DNA of 64,000 nucleotides from Flavobacteriales bacterium (GCA_013205245.1 JABMNH010000062.1:53064-117063); one strand, 5' to 3'; numbered from the stretch's first letter, positions 16,264-25,035 are shown. A program made the numbers and translations. Notes: a model not told the origin generated them from the letters alone.

Positions 16264-18972
16264 ATGACTTATAATTCCTTTAAAACCAGTATAATTATTA
16301 TATTTCTATTAAGTTTATTACCTATTCAAAGAATTTATTCGCAAAGTATAAAAGGTACTGTAATAGATGAAGATAAAACGCCGCTTGAATTTGTCTCTAT
16401 AGCCTTGTTACAGACTAAAGATTCGTTAATGGTTAGTTATACCTCAACTGGCCCAGATGGTAAATTTGAGTTATCAGAATTTAAGTCAGGAACCTATATG
16501 TTTCAGGTTTATTTGATGACTTATGAAGTAGATCAACGTACTATAAAAGTTTCTAATAAAGATATTGATTTAGGTATTCTACAGTTAAAAAAACAAGTTA
16601 ACAAACTCAACGAAATAAACATAAATGCTATTATCCCTATAAGAATAAAGCAAGATACGATTGCTTTTAACACCAAAGCTTTTAAGGTTAAACAAGATGA
16701 TAATGTAGAGGATTTAATTAAAAAACTGCCAGGTGTTCAGGTAAATCCAGATGGAACCGTAAATGCTCAAGGACAAAATGTGACAAAAATTTTGGTAGAT
16801 GGAAAAGAGTTTTTTAATGGCGATCCTGCTATTGCGCTTAAAAATTTAACGGCAGATGCTGTTAAAAGTGTTCAGATAATTGATGAGGAGAGCGATGATG
16901 CACGTGTAACAGGTATTAAAGACGGCGAAAAAAGTAAAATTATAAATCTGATTTTAAAAGAAGGCAAAAGGTCTGGTTATTTTGGAAAACTAGGAGGCGG
17001 TATTGGTACAAACGATAGATATGAATCTAATTTTGATTTAAACCGTTTTACTAAAAGCTCTCAATTAGCTTTGTTCGGAAAATTGAACAATATCAACAAT
17101 ACAGGCGCTACTGTTTTTATGAGAAATGGCGATAGAAGTAGCAGTAATAACGGCTTTTTAACAACGGGTACAGCAGGCGCTAATTACAATTATGAGATTA
17201 AAAAAGATTACAATTTTAATTTAGATTATCATTATGGCTACTCAAATAATAAAACAGATGAAACATCTAAGAGAACTGAATTTAGAAATACCACGACGTT
17301 TTCTTCTGATAAGTCTTTAAAAAGTGAAAATATATCGAATAATCACAATGTTAATTTTAGCCTTAGAGATCGTTCTATTAAAGGAAAGTATTTAGAGTTT
17401 AGAGGTAATTTTAAAAAGGATGACAGGGAGTCGGATGCTAATAATTCTACTGTATTCTTTGATGATTCTGGATTAGAAAATACTAATAGCGACAGAACTA
17501 CAAGCAGTATAGATAGCAGGAGTAGTGGTAAATTAAACTTTTCTTATCGTAAAAAATTTAATGATATTGGCAGGAATATTAGAATTAGAAGTGGCCTTTC
17601 TTTTTTCGATAATGACGATGCTAATTTCCAACGTTCTTTAAATCAATTCAGCGTTTCAGACCCATCTAATTTTAGACAGTCTGATGAAATCATTCATCGT
17701 GACGAAAAAAATAAGGGGTTCGATTTTAACGTATCATTTAGGTATATGGAACCTATTGTAGCGCATCATTTTATAAGCATTTCTTCAAGTGTGGTAAATA
17801 ATAATAGTGAAGAAGGATTAAACCAAACAAAATCTATTAATACCATTGCACAAACACCTCTTATTTATCAATTAGATTATAATAAACAGGTCTATAACAC
17901 GCAACTTGGATATGTATATAGCCACGATAAATTCCAATTTTATTTATCTGGAGGTTTTGAGAGTATGAAACAAAATTTAGACTTAGATTCAAATAATGTA
18001 ATTGATAAAAAATACACTAATTTTTTACCAAGAGCTACAATAAGTTACGAGTATAAAAAAGGGAAAAGATTACGCTTTCGTTATAACAAATCTACATTGC
18101 TGCCCAACTCAAATCAAGTAACACCCGTTATAAACGATTTTAACCCATTGTATATAACAATGGGTAACATAACTTTAACGCCAGAAGAATCTGATAATTT
18201 TAATATCATGTTTTATTCGCATGAATTTAAACGGGCTACAAGCTTTTTCTCTTATCTAAATTACAGTAAAACTTCTAATGCCATAGTAACCAGTAGAAGT
18301 ATAGATGATGATTATATACAACACGCTACATTCGAAAATTTTGGCGAAAAAACGAGCTTAAGCGGTTCGTTATATTATAGCCAAAAAATCAAAAAAATTG
18401 GTCTGCGTTATAACACAAGATTCAATATTGGTGTAAATGATTACAATACATTTATAAACAATGATGTTAATAAAACCAAAAGTTCAAGTGTGGGGTTAGG
18501 CTTAAGTTTAAGCAACGATAATAAAAATAAAGTCGATTTAACCATAGGTGCTAATTTCAATATTGATAAAACAACTTATTCTTTACAAGATAAGGATCAT
18601 AACTTTTTCAAGCAAAATTATTTTACAAAATTTGATATTGATATAACCAATAATTTGAGTTTTAATACCCAGTTTGATTATTCGTTATATAGCGATAATA
18701 ACTTCGACTCACAATCAATTCCTATTTGGAATATGGCTGTAGAATATGTTTTTTTAAAAGGCAAACGGGGTAATTTAAAATTGCAAGTATTAGATATTTT
18801 AGATAAAGATTTGGGCATAGTAAGAACGAGTTCTGCCAATTATTACGAAGAAACATTTAGAAAAAACCTAGGCACTTATGCCATGTTGAGTTTTACTTAC
18901 AGTATAAAACCTCCTCAAGGGAAAAATAGTAAAAGGGGTTCAGGTGGTAGAAGACATTTTGAAAGGCATTAG
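16264..18972 (+). CDS. outer-membrane beta-barrel, TonB-receptor-like with CarboxypepD_reg domain
   Basis: 902 aa. Signal peptide of about 26 residues (I-Y-S-Q-S), a CarboxypepD_reg-like beta-sandwich (about 28-110), then a plug-like region with L-P-G-V-Q-V-N-P-D-G and I-L-V-D-G-K-E-F-F near 158-188. A long C-terminal barrel rich in alternating aromatic/polar strands follows. This is the layout of the outer_memb_beta-barrel_3 / SusC-unrelated receptors of Bacteroidota. There is no SusD-like lipoprotein or anti-sigma gene beside it, so the ligand is unknown. The C-terminus ends in a short glycine/arginine/histidine-rich tail. The 227-bp region upstream holds its promoter but no clear TAnnTTTG match was found. 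Confidence 0.88.
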   Translation: MTYNSFKTSIIIIFLLSLLPIQRIYSQSIKGTVIDEDKTPLEFVSIALLQTKDSLMVSYTSTGPDGKFELSEFKSGTYMFQVYLMTYEVDQRTIKVSNKDIDLGILQLKKQVNKLNEININAIIPIRIKQDTIAFNTKAFKVKQDDNVEDLIKKLPGVQVNPDGTVNAQGQNVTKILVDGKEFFNGDPAIALKNLTADAVKSVQIIDEESDDARVTGIKDGEKSKIINLILKEGKRSGYFGKLGGGIGTNDRYESNFDLNRFTKSSQLALFGKLNNINNTGATVFMRNGDRSSSNNGFLTTGTAGANYNYEIKKDYNFNLDYHYGYSNNKTDETSKRTEFRNTTTFSSDKSLKSENISNNHNVNFSLRDRSIKGKYLEFRGNFKKDDRESDANNSTVFFDDSGLENTNSDRTTSSIDSRSSGKLNFSYRKKFNDIGRNIRIRSGLSFFDNDDANFQRSLNQFSVSDPSNFRQSDEIIHRDEKNKGFDFNVSFRYMEPIVAHHFISISSSVVNNNSEEGLNQTKSINTIAQTPLIYQLDYNKQVYNTQLGYVYSHDKFQFYLSGGFESMKQNLDLDSNNVIDKKYTNFLPRATISYEYKKGKRLRFRYNKSTLLPNSNQVTPVINDFNPLYITMGNITLTPEESDNFNIMFYSHEFKRATSFFSYLNYSKTSNAIVTSRSIDDDYIQHATFENFGEKTSLSGSLYYSQKIKKIGLRYNTRFNIGVNDYNTFINNDVNKTKSSSVGLGLSLSNDNKNKVDLTIGANFNIDKTTYSLQDKDHNFFKQNYFTKFDIDITNNLSFNTQFDYSLYSDNNFDSQSIPIWNMAVEYVFLKGKRGNLKLQVLDILDKDLGIVRTSSANYYEETFRKNLGTYAMLSFTYSIKPPQGKNSKRGSGGRRHFERH

Positions 18973-19003
18973 AATTAAAGGTTAATTTAAAATACTTTAA
19001 ATT

Positions 19004-19450
19004 TCACTTTCTTAGTTTGTCTAAAAGACTATTAAGAGTTTCTAATTCTTTCGTGTTAAGATGCTCTAGTTGTTTATCTAATTCTTTTTCGCAGACATCC
19101 ATTTTTGATAGTAAATCAAGACCATTCTGGCTAATTATCACATCTTTTTGACGTCTGTCTAAAGAACATTCATAGCGTTGTACCAATTTTTTTACAACCA
19201 GTCTGTCAACAATACGGCTTACGTCAGAGCTTTTATCAAGCATGCGTTCTTTTATAAGGCCAATACAAGCTGCATCAGGATGTTGCCCACGTAAAATGCG
19301 CAACACATTAAATTGAGAAGCAGATAATCCATACTGCTTAATCATTTCATTAACATTATTTGATAAAAAATTATGTGTAAAATGAATGTTTAAACGCGTT
19401 TTTTGAAACGGATTTTTAAATGTGGTTTGTAACTCTTTTTCTAAAGACAT
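19004..19450 (-). CDS. MarR family transcriptional regulator
   Basis: 148 aa from ATG at 19450 (TTG two codons upstream is less likely). Winged-helix MarR fold: helix L-S-A-S-Q-F-N-V-L-R-I-L-R-G, recognition region S-S-D-V-S-R-I-V-D-R-L and wing C-S-L-D-R-R-Q-K-D-V. It is the last gene of a minus-strand unit of four (NAD(P)H oxidoreductase, YceI, thioesterase, MarR). It probably autoregulates that unit through the double palindrome at 21089-21118 in the operon promoter. MarR proteins usually respond to phenolic, quinone or oxidant signals; the effector here is unknown. Confidence 0.9.
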   Translation of the reverse strand: MSLEKELQTTFKNPFQKTRLNIHFTHNFLSNNVNEMIKQYGLSASQFNVLRILRGQHPDAACIGLIKERMLDKSSDVSRIVDRLVVKKLVQRYECSLDRRQKDVIISQNGLDLLSKMDVCEKELDKQLEHLNTKELETLNSLLDKLRK

Positions 19451-19461
19451 AAGCAAATATT

Positions 19462-19884
19462 TTAATTTCTTAAAGCACTATAGGCACATCGGGCAACCGC
19501 TACAGGATTGTGTATATCTTTTTGATATAAAATCACATCGGCATTTAAAATGCGTTTGCCTACTTTAATTAAATTGACTTCTACAAAAATATCAGATTTA
19601 ACAGCTGGTGCTAAATAATCAATCCGCATATCTATGGTGTTAATCTTATCTTCTGGAGAAGTAAGTGTTGTAAATCCAGCCAATCCACCTGCAGCATCGG
19701 CAATACTAGCCAAAATACCACCGTGCCAAAATCCTTGTCTGTAATCGCCTATAAACATCTCTTGGTAGGGCACATGTACCTTCACTTTACCAACCGAAAT
19801 CTGATCTACTTTCATACCAATCATTTTATTGGCTGGAATCTGATTTTCGAAAATATCAATAAGTTGATTTAAATTGTTTTTCAT
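19462..19884 (-). CDS. PaaI-family hotdog thioesterase
   Basis: 140 aa single hotdog domain with the PaaI signature F-W-H-G-G-I-L-A-S-I-A-D-A-A-G-G and a D-Y-L-A-P segment. PaaI-type enzymes hydrolyse aryl- or acyl-CoA thioesters. It is the third gene of the MarR-linked unit, which hints at a role in handling aromatic or acyl-CoA compounds (inference). It starts 30 bp after the YceI gene stop and ends 11 bp before the MarR start. Confidence 0.87.
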   Translation of the reverse strand: MKNNLNQLIDIFENQIPANKMIGMKVDQISVGKVKVHVPYQEMFIGDYRQGFWHGGILASIADAAGGLAGFTTLTSPEDKINTIDMRIDYLAPAVKSDIFVEVNLIKVGKRILNADVILYQKDIHNPVAVARCAYSALRN

Positions 19885-19914
19885 ATTTATAGGCTTTACA
19901 GAGAAATTTAAAAA

Positions 19915-20499
19915 TTATTTTGCTTGATTTGTTTCTAGCATAATATTAAAGCTTACTTCGTCACCAATAACCACACCGCCATTATCCATAACCGAATTGT
20001 ATTTAAGATCATAGTCAGAACGATTTAAAGCGCCAGTCACTTTAAAGCCGGCTTTTAAATTTCCTCTGTTATCTTTAATCGTTCCTGCAGCTAGTAATTC
20101 TAACGCTACTGTTTTTGTGACGCCATGCATGGTTAAATTGCCAGTCATTGTAAAGTGTTTGGCATCTTTTTTAACCAAAGATGTACTTTTAAAAGTAATG
20201 CTAGGATATTTTGCTGCGTCAAAAAAATCAGGACTCTTTAAATGTCCATCTCGTTTGGCATTCCGTGTGTTTACACTATTTACATCAATAGTAAAGTTTA
20301 CTTGCGCATCAGAAAAATCGACTTTCTCATGTGTAATAGTTCCAGAAAAGGTGTTAAAATTCCCGTCGATTTCAGAAATCACCATATGCGCAATGGTAAA
20401 TCGCACAGTAGAATGTACATTATCAACATCCCAAGTAGTTTGTGCCGTTGCCATAAATCCCGTTAAGGCAAGTGCTAAAAATAGTGTCATTGTTTTCAT
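19915..20499 (-). CDS. YceI-family secreted protein
   Basis: 194 aa with a signal peptide (F-M-A-T-A-Q-T) and a YceI lipocalin-like domain: W-D-V-D-N-V-H-S-T-V-R-F-T-I-A-H-M at the start, F-D-A-A-K-Y-P-S-I-T-F-K-S in the middle, M-H-G-V-T-K-T-V near residue 125. YceI proteins bind isoprenoid-like hydrophobic molecules in the periplasm. Second gene of the MarR-linked unit; the co-regulation with a quinone-reductase-like gene is compatible with isoprenoid quinone handling (inference). Confidence 0.9.
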   Translation of the reverse strand: MKTMTLFLALALTGFMATAQTTWDVDNVHSTVRFTIAHMVISEIDGNFNTFSGTITHEKVDFSDAQVNFTIDVNSVNTRNAKRDGHLKSPDFFDAAKYPSITFKSTSLVKKDAKHFTMTGNLTMHGVTKTVALELLAAGTIKDNRGNLKAGFKVTGALNRSDYDLKYNSVMDNGGVVIGDEVSFNIMLETNQAK

Positions 20500-20511
20500 T
20501 GTTTTTAATAT

Positions 20512-21054
20512 TTAAAATTTATAGTTAGTAATTATTGTTATTAATTTGTTTATATGCGCTTGCGCGGATGCTAAAACACTGGCTTTTGATGCTTCGTCTT
20601 GATTCGGACTGCTATAAATGCCATAAGAAGCAAGCGGTTCTAAATAATTGATTTTACAAAATTCGGCGGAAGCCTTAACGGGCAACATGATGCGTTTCAT
20701 TTCGCCTTCTGGATATGAATTTTCGGGTGAACCTGCCGTAACAGAAGCCATAATGGTTTTGTTGGTCAATTTAGCGCCATCGCCAAAAGCGAAACCGTAA
20801 GCAAAAACCTTATCAAACCACTGCTTTAAAATGGGCGGCATGTTGTACCAATAAATAGGATATTGCAAAATAATCAAATCACTTTCTAAAAGTGCTTTTT
20901 GTTCTGCAGCTACATCTATTTTAAAATCTGGATATAAATCGGCTAAATTTCGAACATTTACGTTTGGTAATTCAGCCAAAGCAATTGTAATTGTTTTGTT
21001 ACCTACAGAATTTTCGTAATCTGGATGCGCAACGAGTAATAATACTTTTGTCAT
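20512..21054 (-). CDS. NAD(P)H-dependent flavodoxin-fold oxidoreductase (KefF/MdaB-like)
   Basis: 180 aa flavodoxin-like fold: L-V-A-H-P-D-Y at the FMN phosphate loop, then I-L-Q-Y-P-I-Y-W-Y-N-M-P-P-I-L-K-Q-W-F-D and T-A-G-S-P-E-N-S-Y. These are hallmarks of the NQO1/KefF group of quinone reductases. First gene of the four-gene unit controlled by the promoter and palindromes at 21082-21118. The pairing of a quinone reductase with a MarR regulator is a common stress-response arrangement. Confidence 0.9.
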   Translation of the reverse strand: MTKVLLLVAHPDYENSVGNKTITIALAELPNVNVRNLADLYPDFKIDVAAEQKALLESDLIILQYPIYWYNMPPILKQWFDKVFAYGFAFGDGAKLTNKTIMASVTAGSPENSYPEGEMKRIMLPVKASAEFCKINYLEPLASYGIYSSPNQDEASKASVLASAQAHINKLITIITNYKF

Positions 21055-21081
21055 TTTTTTAGTTGTATATTAAATTCTGAG

Positions 21082-21118
21082 CAAATATATGTTAAAACAT
21101 TATGTGTTGCAACATATA
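21082..21118 (-). promoter_or_regulatory. promoter overlapped by two palindromes, probable MarR operator
   Basis: On the minus strand, TATATTTG (21089-21082) is a perfect -7 box and TTG (21112-21110) lies 20 bp upstream as -33 box. The -33 box is inside the perfect palindrome TGTTGCAACA (21105-21114). A second inverted repeat ATGTT-AA-AACAT (21089-21100) fills the spacer. Binding of a dimeric repressor at either site would block RNA polymerase. The obvious candidate is the MarR protein encoded by the last gene of the operon. Confidence 0.65.
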
Positions 21119-21177
21119 ATTAAAATTTTAACATTTTAATGACAAAAAAGGAGGGATGTGCTTATGCGGATAAACCT

Positions 21178-21185
21178 TATATTTG
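21178..21185 (+). promoter_or_regulatory. idi: candidate -7 box of idi
   Basis: TATATTTG, full TAnnTTTG match, 17 bp before the idi ATG at 21203. Confidence 0.45.
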
Positions 21186-21202
21186 TCATTCTATTTTAAT
21201 AT

Positions 21203-21721
21203 ATGAAAGAAGAACAGGTAATTCTTGTAGATAAAAATGACAATGCTTTAGCGCTGATGCCTAAAATGGAAGCGCACAAAAAAGCCGTTTTGCACCGCGC
21301 CTTTTCTGTGTTTATCTTTAATGATAAAGGCGCATTATTATTGCAACAACGCGCCTTGCACAAATACCATTCCCCCGGATTGTGGACAAACACTTGTTGT
21401 AGTCACCAAAGAGCAGGGGAATCGAATATAGCCGCTGGAAAGCGCAGACTTACAGAAGAAATGGGATTTGTAGCCGATTTAAAGGAACTATTTTGGTTTA
21501 TCTATAAAGCACCTTTTGACAATGGTTTGACTGAACATGAATTAGACCATGTCATGATTGGTCAATACAATCAAGATCCAATTATTAATACAGACGAAGT
21601 GGCTTCTTTTTCTTGGCTGAGTTTAATTGAAGTTAAAAAAGATATTAAACAACATCCAGAAAAATATACGGCTTGGTTTAAAATTATTTTTAAAGAATAC
21701 GAAGCGCATCTAAATTTATAA
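21203..21721 (+). CDS. idi: isopentenyl-diphosphate delta-isomerase, type 1
   Basis: 172 aa. Interconverts isopentenyl and dimethylallyl diphosphate in isoprenoid synthesis. Signature residues are present: catalytic Cys in W-T-N-T-C-C-S-H, Nudix-like R-R-L-T-E-E-M-G and the catalytic Glu in T-E-H-E-L-D-H-V. The full length and the C-S-H motif identify type 1 (metal-dependent, not the flavin-dependent type 2). The next gene, a PTPS-family enzyme, starts 2 bp after its stop. Confidence 0.95.
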   Translation: MKEEQVILVDKNDNALALMPKMEAHKKAVLHRAFSVFIFNDKGALLLQQRALHKYHSPGLWTNTCCSHQRAGESNIAAGKRRLTEEMGFVADLKELFWFIYKAPFDNGLTEHELDHVMIGQYNQDPIINTDEVASFSWLSLIEVKKDIKQHPEKYTAWFKIIFKEYEAHLNL

Positions 21722-21723
21722 TT

Positions 21724-22134
21724 ATGACAGTAACGGTTCACAGAAAAGCACATTTTAATGCAGCACACAGATTGTATAATTCCGATTGGTCCGATGCACG
21801 TAATGCCACCGTATTTGGAAAATGTGCCAACCCAAATTACCATGGTCATAACTATGAATTGATAGTTGGTATTACTGGAGAAATAAATAAAGACACTGGT
21901 TTTGTGATGGATATGAAAGTTCTAAAAGAACTTATTGAAATAGAAGTAGAAGCTAAATTCGATCATAAAAACCTCAATCTAGAAGTAGATCCTTTTAAAA
22001 CCTTAAACCCAACTGCTGAAAATATTGCTGTTGTTATTTGGCAAATTCTACGAAAAAAGATTGATGCTGCTCTAGAAATAGAAATAACACTCTATGAAAC
22101 ACCCCGTAATTTTGTAACTTATAAAGGAAAATAA
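21724..22134 (+). CDS. 6-pyruvoyl tetrahydropterin synthase / QueD family enzyme
   Basis: 136 aa T-fold enzyme of the PTPS family. Zinc ligands H-x(13)-H-x-H are visible as A-H-R and the H-G-H of N-Y-H-G-H-N-Y, with the nucleophile in G-K-C-A-N-P-N. The spacing C-A-N-P-N-Y-H-G-H resembles animal PTPS (G-K-C-N-N-P-N-G-H-G-H) more than E. coli QueD (C-x-x-x-H-G-H). It may therefore work in pterin rather than queuosine synthesis; no que or pterin genes are adjacent. Its stop shares one base with the start of the peroxiredoxin gene. Confidence 0.88.
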   Translation: MTVTVHRKAHFNAAHRLYNSDWSDARNATVFGKCANPNYHGHNYELIVGITGEINKDTGFVMDMKVLKELIEIEVEAKFDHKNLNLEVDPFKTLNPTAENIAVVIWQILRKKIDAALEIEITLYETPRNFVTYKGK

Positions 22135-22667
22135 TGAGAAAATTTATTTACGTTATTATTGTATTAGTAGTTGGCATTTTAATAAGTACTACCATGACTT
22201 CAAAACCTAAAGCACCTCTTAAAGTGGGTGATACCATTCCCATTTTTAGTTTAAAAGATCAAAATGATACTCTGTTTAACAGTGCCGATGTTGTAGGAAA
22301 ACAACCTTTGGTTATCTATTTTTATCCAAAAGATGACACGCCGGGCTGTACCAAAGAAGCCTGTAAATTTAGAGATGAATTTGAGGTTTTTACCGATTTA
22401 AATGCCAAAGTCATTGGCATTTCATCTGATGATGTAGCTTCGCACAAAAAGTTTGCAGAAAAATACCATTTGCCTTTTACGCTTTTAGCCGACACGCAAA
22501 AACAAGTGCGCAAACTATTTGGTGTGCCAAAATCGACTTTAGGCTTATTACCCGGGCGTGTTACTTATATCGCCAATAGCAAAGGTGTGATTGTTTATAT
22601 TTTTAGTAGTCAGTTTGGCGCCGAAAAGCATATTGGCGAAGCTATAAAAGCTCTTAAGGACTTTTAA
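22134..22667 (+). CDS. membrane-anchored Bcp-type peroxiredoxin
   Basis: 177 aa. An N-terminal hydrophobic segment (about 4-22) is followed by an AhpC/TSA domain with the peroxidatic Cys in D-T-P-G-C-T-K-E-A-C; the resolving Cys of the PrxQ/BCP subgroup is five residues later. Bcp enzymes usually reduce hydroperoxides with thioredoxin as donor. The N-terminal anchor suggests it acts outside the cytoplasm. Its stop codon overlaps that of the convergent adenosine deaminase gene by 4 bp. Confidence 0.9.
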   Translation: MRKFIYVIIVLVVGILISTTMTSKPKAPLKVGDTIPIFSLKDQNDTLFNSADVVGKQPLVIYFYPKDDTPGCTKEACKFRDEFEVFTDLNAKVIGISSDDVASHKKFAEKYHLPFTLLADTQKQVRKLFGVPKSTLGLLPGRVTYIANSKGVIVYIFSSQFGAEKHIGEAIKALKDF

Positions 22668-23671
22668 GAATTAGCTTTGTAATAGGTATTTAACTCTTCA
22701 ACGTATTTGTTTATTTTATTTTTTGAAAGTAAAGAGTATTCAAAAGAATTCTTGGCTAAAAGATATAAATCATCTTTGCTAAGATTTAAAGCTTTTTGAA
22801 CAGCCATATAATTGGCATTTACCTGTCCACCAAAATAAGCGGGATCATCAGAGTTTATAGTCACTTTTAAACCTAAATCCATCATTTTCTTTAACGGATG
22901 ATCTTTAATGTCTTTCACTACTTGCAATGCTGTATTTGAAAGCGGGCAAACAGTTAAAGCGATATCTTGTTTTATGATTTCTTCAATCAATTTAGGGTCT
23001 TGAAGCGCATTATTACCATGATCAATACGTTTGATTCCTAATATATCTAAGGCTTCCCAAACATAACTGGCATCACCTTCTTCGCCAGCATGAGCTAGTG
23101 GAATATAACCAGCGTCTACAGAAGCTTTATAAACATTTTTAAATTTTGAAGGCGGATTTCCCTTTTCGGATGAATCCAATCCAACAGCCGTAATTAGATG
23201 CTTAAACGGCAATGATTGTTCTAATGTTTTAAAAGCACTTTCTTCTGGTAAATGACGCAAAAAACTCATTATTAACAATGAACTTACACCTAATTTTGTT
23301 TGAGCATCCGCGCAAGCGTTACTGATACCTTTTATAACCGTTTCAAACGCAACACCTCTGTCGGTATGTGTTTGCGGATCGAACATAATCTCTGTATGGC
23401 GTACATTTTGCGCCGCACATTTTTGCAAATAGGCATATGTTAAATCGTAGAAATCTTGTTCTTTAATCAAGACATTTGCACCTTGATAATAAATGTCTAA
23501 AAAGTCTTGAAGACAATCAAATTTATAGGCCTCTTCAACTTCTTTTACTGATTTAAACGGAATTTCAATGGCATTGCGTTGGGCAATTTCAAACATTTGT
23601 GCAGGTTCAAAAGAACCTTCAATATGCAGGTGTAATTCGGCTTTTGGTAGATTTTCTATAAAATTTTTCAT
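22664..23671 (-). CDS. add: adenosine deaminase
   Basis: 335 aa. Converts adenosine to inosine in purine salvage. Zn-binding and catalytic motifs: K-A-E-L-H-L-H-I-E-G near 10-19, A-H-A-G-E in the middle with the catalytic Glu, I-D-H-G and the late N-S-D-D-P. Full-length family member. The ATG is only 5 bp after a TAnnTTTG -7 box, which would give a leaderless transcript. Adenine deaminase of the same fold is an alternative, as the two are hard to separate by eye. Confidence 0.88.
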   Translation of the reverse strand: MKNFIENLPKAELHLHIEGSFEPAQMFEIAQRNAIEIPFKSVKEVEEAYKFDCLQDFLDIYYQGANVLIKEQDFYDLTYAYLQKCAAQNVRHTEIMFDPQTHTDRGVAFETVIKGISNACADAQTKLGVSSLLIMSFLRHLPEESAFKTLEQSLPFKHLITAVGLDSSEKGNPPSKFKNVYKASVDAGYIPLAHAGEEGDASYVWEALDILGIKRIDHGNNALQDPKLIEEIIKQDIALTVCPLSNTALQVVKDIKDHPLKKMMDLGLKVTINSDDPAYFGGQVNANYMAVQKALNLSKDDLYLLAKNSFEYSLLSKNKINKYVEELNTYYKANS

Positions 23672-23676
23672 AATAA

Positions 23677-23684
23677 CAAAATTA
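23677..23684 (-). promoter_or_regulatory. add: candidate -7 box of add, abutting the start codon
   Basis: Minus strand TAATTTTG, full TAnnTTTG match, 5 bp upstream of the ATG. It implies a leaderless mRNA if functional. Confidence 0.35.
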
Positions 23685-23759
23685 AGAATTAAAAAGGAAG
23701 GAACAATATTTTAGCCTGATAAATAATTATCCGATATTTGCAATCATTAAAACAACTTT

Positions 23760-24734
23760 ATGATAGCTTATCCTATTAAATTTGAACCCATTTTACAAGA
23801 AAAAATATGGGGAGGCTCTAAATTGAAATCACTTTTAAACAAAGCTTCCAACAAACAAAACATTGGTGAGAGCTGGGAAATATCTGATGTTGATAACAAT
23901 ATTTCTGTTGTCGCCAATGGCGATTATAAAGGCAAGACTTTACAAGATTTAATAGCATTATTTAAAGGCGATTTAGTAGGCGAGAAGGTGTATAAACATT
24001 TTGGAGAAAAATTCCCCTTGCTTATTAAATTTATAGACGCCAAAGAAGCCTTGAGTATTCAGTTACATCCAGATGATGCCTTGGCAAAAAAACGTCACAA
24101 TTCATTTGGTAAAACCGAGATGTGGTATGTGATGCAAGCCGATAAAAATGCCAATCTTATTGTTGGTTTTAAAGAAGATTGTACAAAAGAAATTTATCTA
24201 GACTATTTAAATCGTGACAAAATTGCAGATTTATTAAATACCGATATCGTCAAACCCGGCGATGTCTATTTTATTCCAACAGGACGTATTCATGCCATTG
24301 GCTTAGGTGTTTTACTTGCAGAAATTCAACAAACTAGCGATATTACTTACCGCATTTACGATTGGAATAGAAAAGATAGCGAAGGAAAAGGCAGAGAATT
24401 GCATACCCAAGAAGCCTTAGATGCCATAGATTATAAATCCAACGAATCGTATAAAACAGATTATCAAACGCAAGAAAACACTGTTTCATCGCTTATAGAA
24501 TGCCCATATTTCACAACAAATATTATTGAATTATCTAAAGAAATAGCTATAAATAATACTGATAAAGATTCATTTGTAATCTATATCTGTACCAAAGGAA
24601 AAGCACGAATAGACTACAGCTTTGGGCAATCTGTAGAAATGGTAATGGGCGAAACAGTTTTGATTCCGAGTAGCTTAAAGAACTTTAAGTTTAACGCTGA
24701 TGAAGCCTCTACTTTATTAGAAGTATTTATTTAA
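23760..24734 (+). CDS. manA: type I phosphomannose isomerase
   Basis: 324 aa cupin-fold enzyme that interconverts fructose-6-phosphate and mannose-6-phosphate. The signature is S-I-Q-L-H-P-D-D with K-T-E-M-W-Y; zinc ligands are provided by H-P-D-D, E and a later H in R-I-H-A-I-G. The short form (about 320 aa) is the Bacillus/Bacteroidota type rather than the longer enterobacterial one. Feeds GDP-mannose-linked surface polysaccharide. It is followed by a strong hairpin terminator. Confidence 0.93.
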   Translation: MIAYPIKFEPILQEKIWGGSKLKSLLNKASNKQNIGESWEISDVDNNISVVANGDYKGKTLQDLIALFKGDLVGEKVYKHFGEKFPLLIKFIDAKEALSIQLHPDDALAKKRHNSFGKTEMWYVMQADKNANLIVGFKEDCTKEIYLDYLNRDKIADLLNTDIVKPGDVYFIPTGRIHAIGLGVLLAEIQQTSDITYRIYDWNRKDSEGKGRELHTQEALDAIDYKSNESYKTDYQTQENTVSSLIECPYFTTNIIELSKEIAINNTDKDSFVIYICTKGKARIDYSFGQSVEMVMGETVLIPSSLKNFKFNADEASTLLEVFI

Positions 24735-24751
24735 AATAAATTAATAGCCTA

Positions 24752-24788
24752 AAAAAAGGTGACGTTTAAAATAAACGTCACCTTTTTT
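24752..24788. terminator. strong bidirectional terminator after manA
   Basis: A 17-bp perfect stem (24752-24768 with 24772-24788) and a 3-nt loop, core GGTGACGTTTA / TAAACGTCACC, flanked by A and T runs. It can terminate manA on the plus strand and the small gene ending at 24811 on the minus strand. Confidence 0.9.
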
Positions 24789-24810
24789 ACTTAGTAATAT
24801 AAACAATATA

Positions 24811-25035
24811 TTATTTGCGGCCTTCAATAAATAGGACAACTAAAATGAATGCAAGTAACCCTACAAACCCTTTGTCTCCAAATTGACCAACAACATTTAT
24901 AATGTTGCCAATAACACTAAAGCCTCCTAGAAAGCTTCCAAATAATAATTCTGCAAATACTCCTAGCCCTAATAGAGCTGCCAAAAGGCCAAATAATCCT
25001 TTGGTCCAATCGGTAATTTTTGATAATAATTCCAT
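24811..25035 (-). CDS. small conserved membrane protein, function unknown
   Basis: 74 aa with two predicted membrane segments (about 13-33 and 52-70) separated by a glycine-rich loop (S-F-L-G-G-F). The C-terminus ends in the charged E-G-R-K. Not recognised beyond a resemblance to small hypothetical proteins of Flavobacteriia. Supported by a good ATG, sensible hydrophobic pattern and its own terminator. Confidence 0.65.
   Translation of the reverse strand: MELLSKITDWTKGLFGLLAALLGLGVFAELLFGSFLGGFSVIGNIINVVGQFGDKGFVGLLAFILVVLFIEGRK

Noticed and set aside
16264..18972. SusC-type polysaccharide receptor with a utilisation locus
   Set aside because: No SusD lipoprotein, glycoside hydrolase or anti-sigma pair accompanies the barrel, and the C-terminal layout fits the smaller outer-membrane barrel family.
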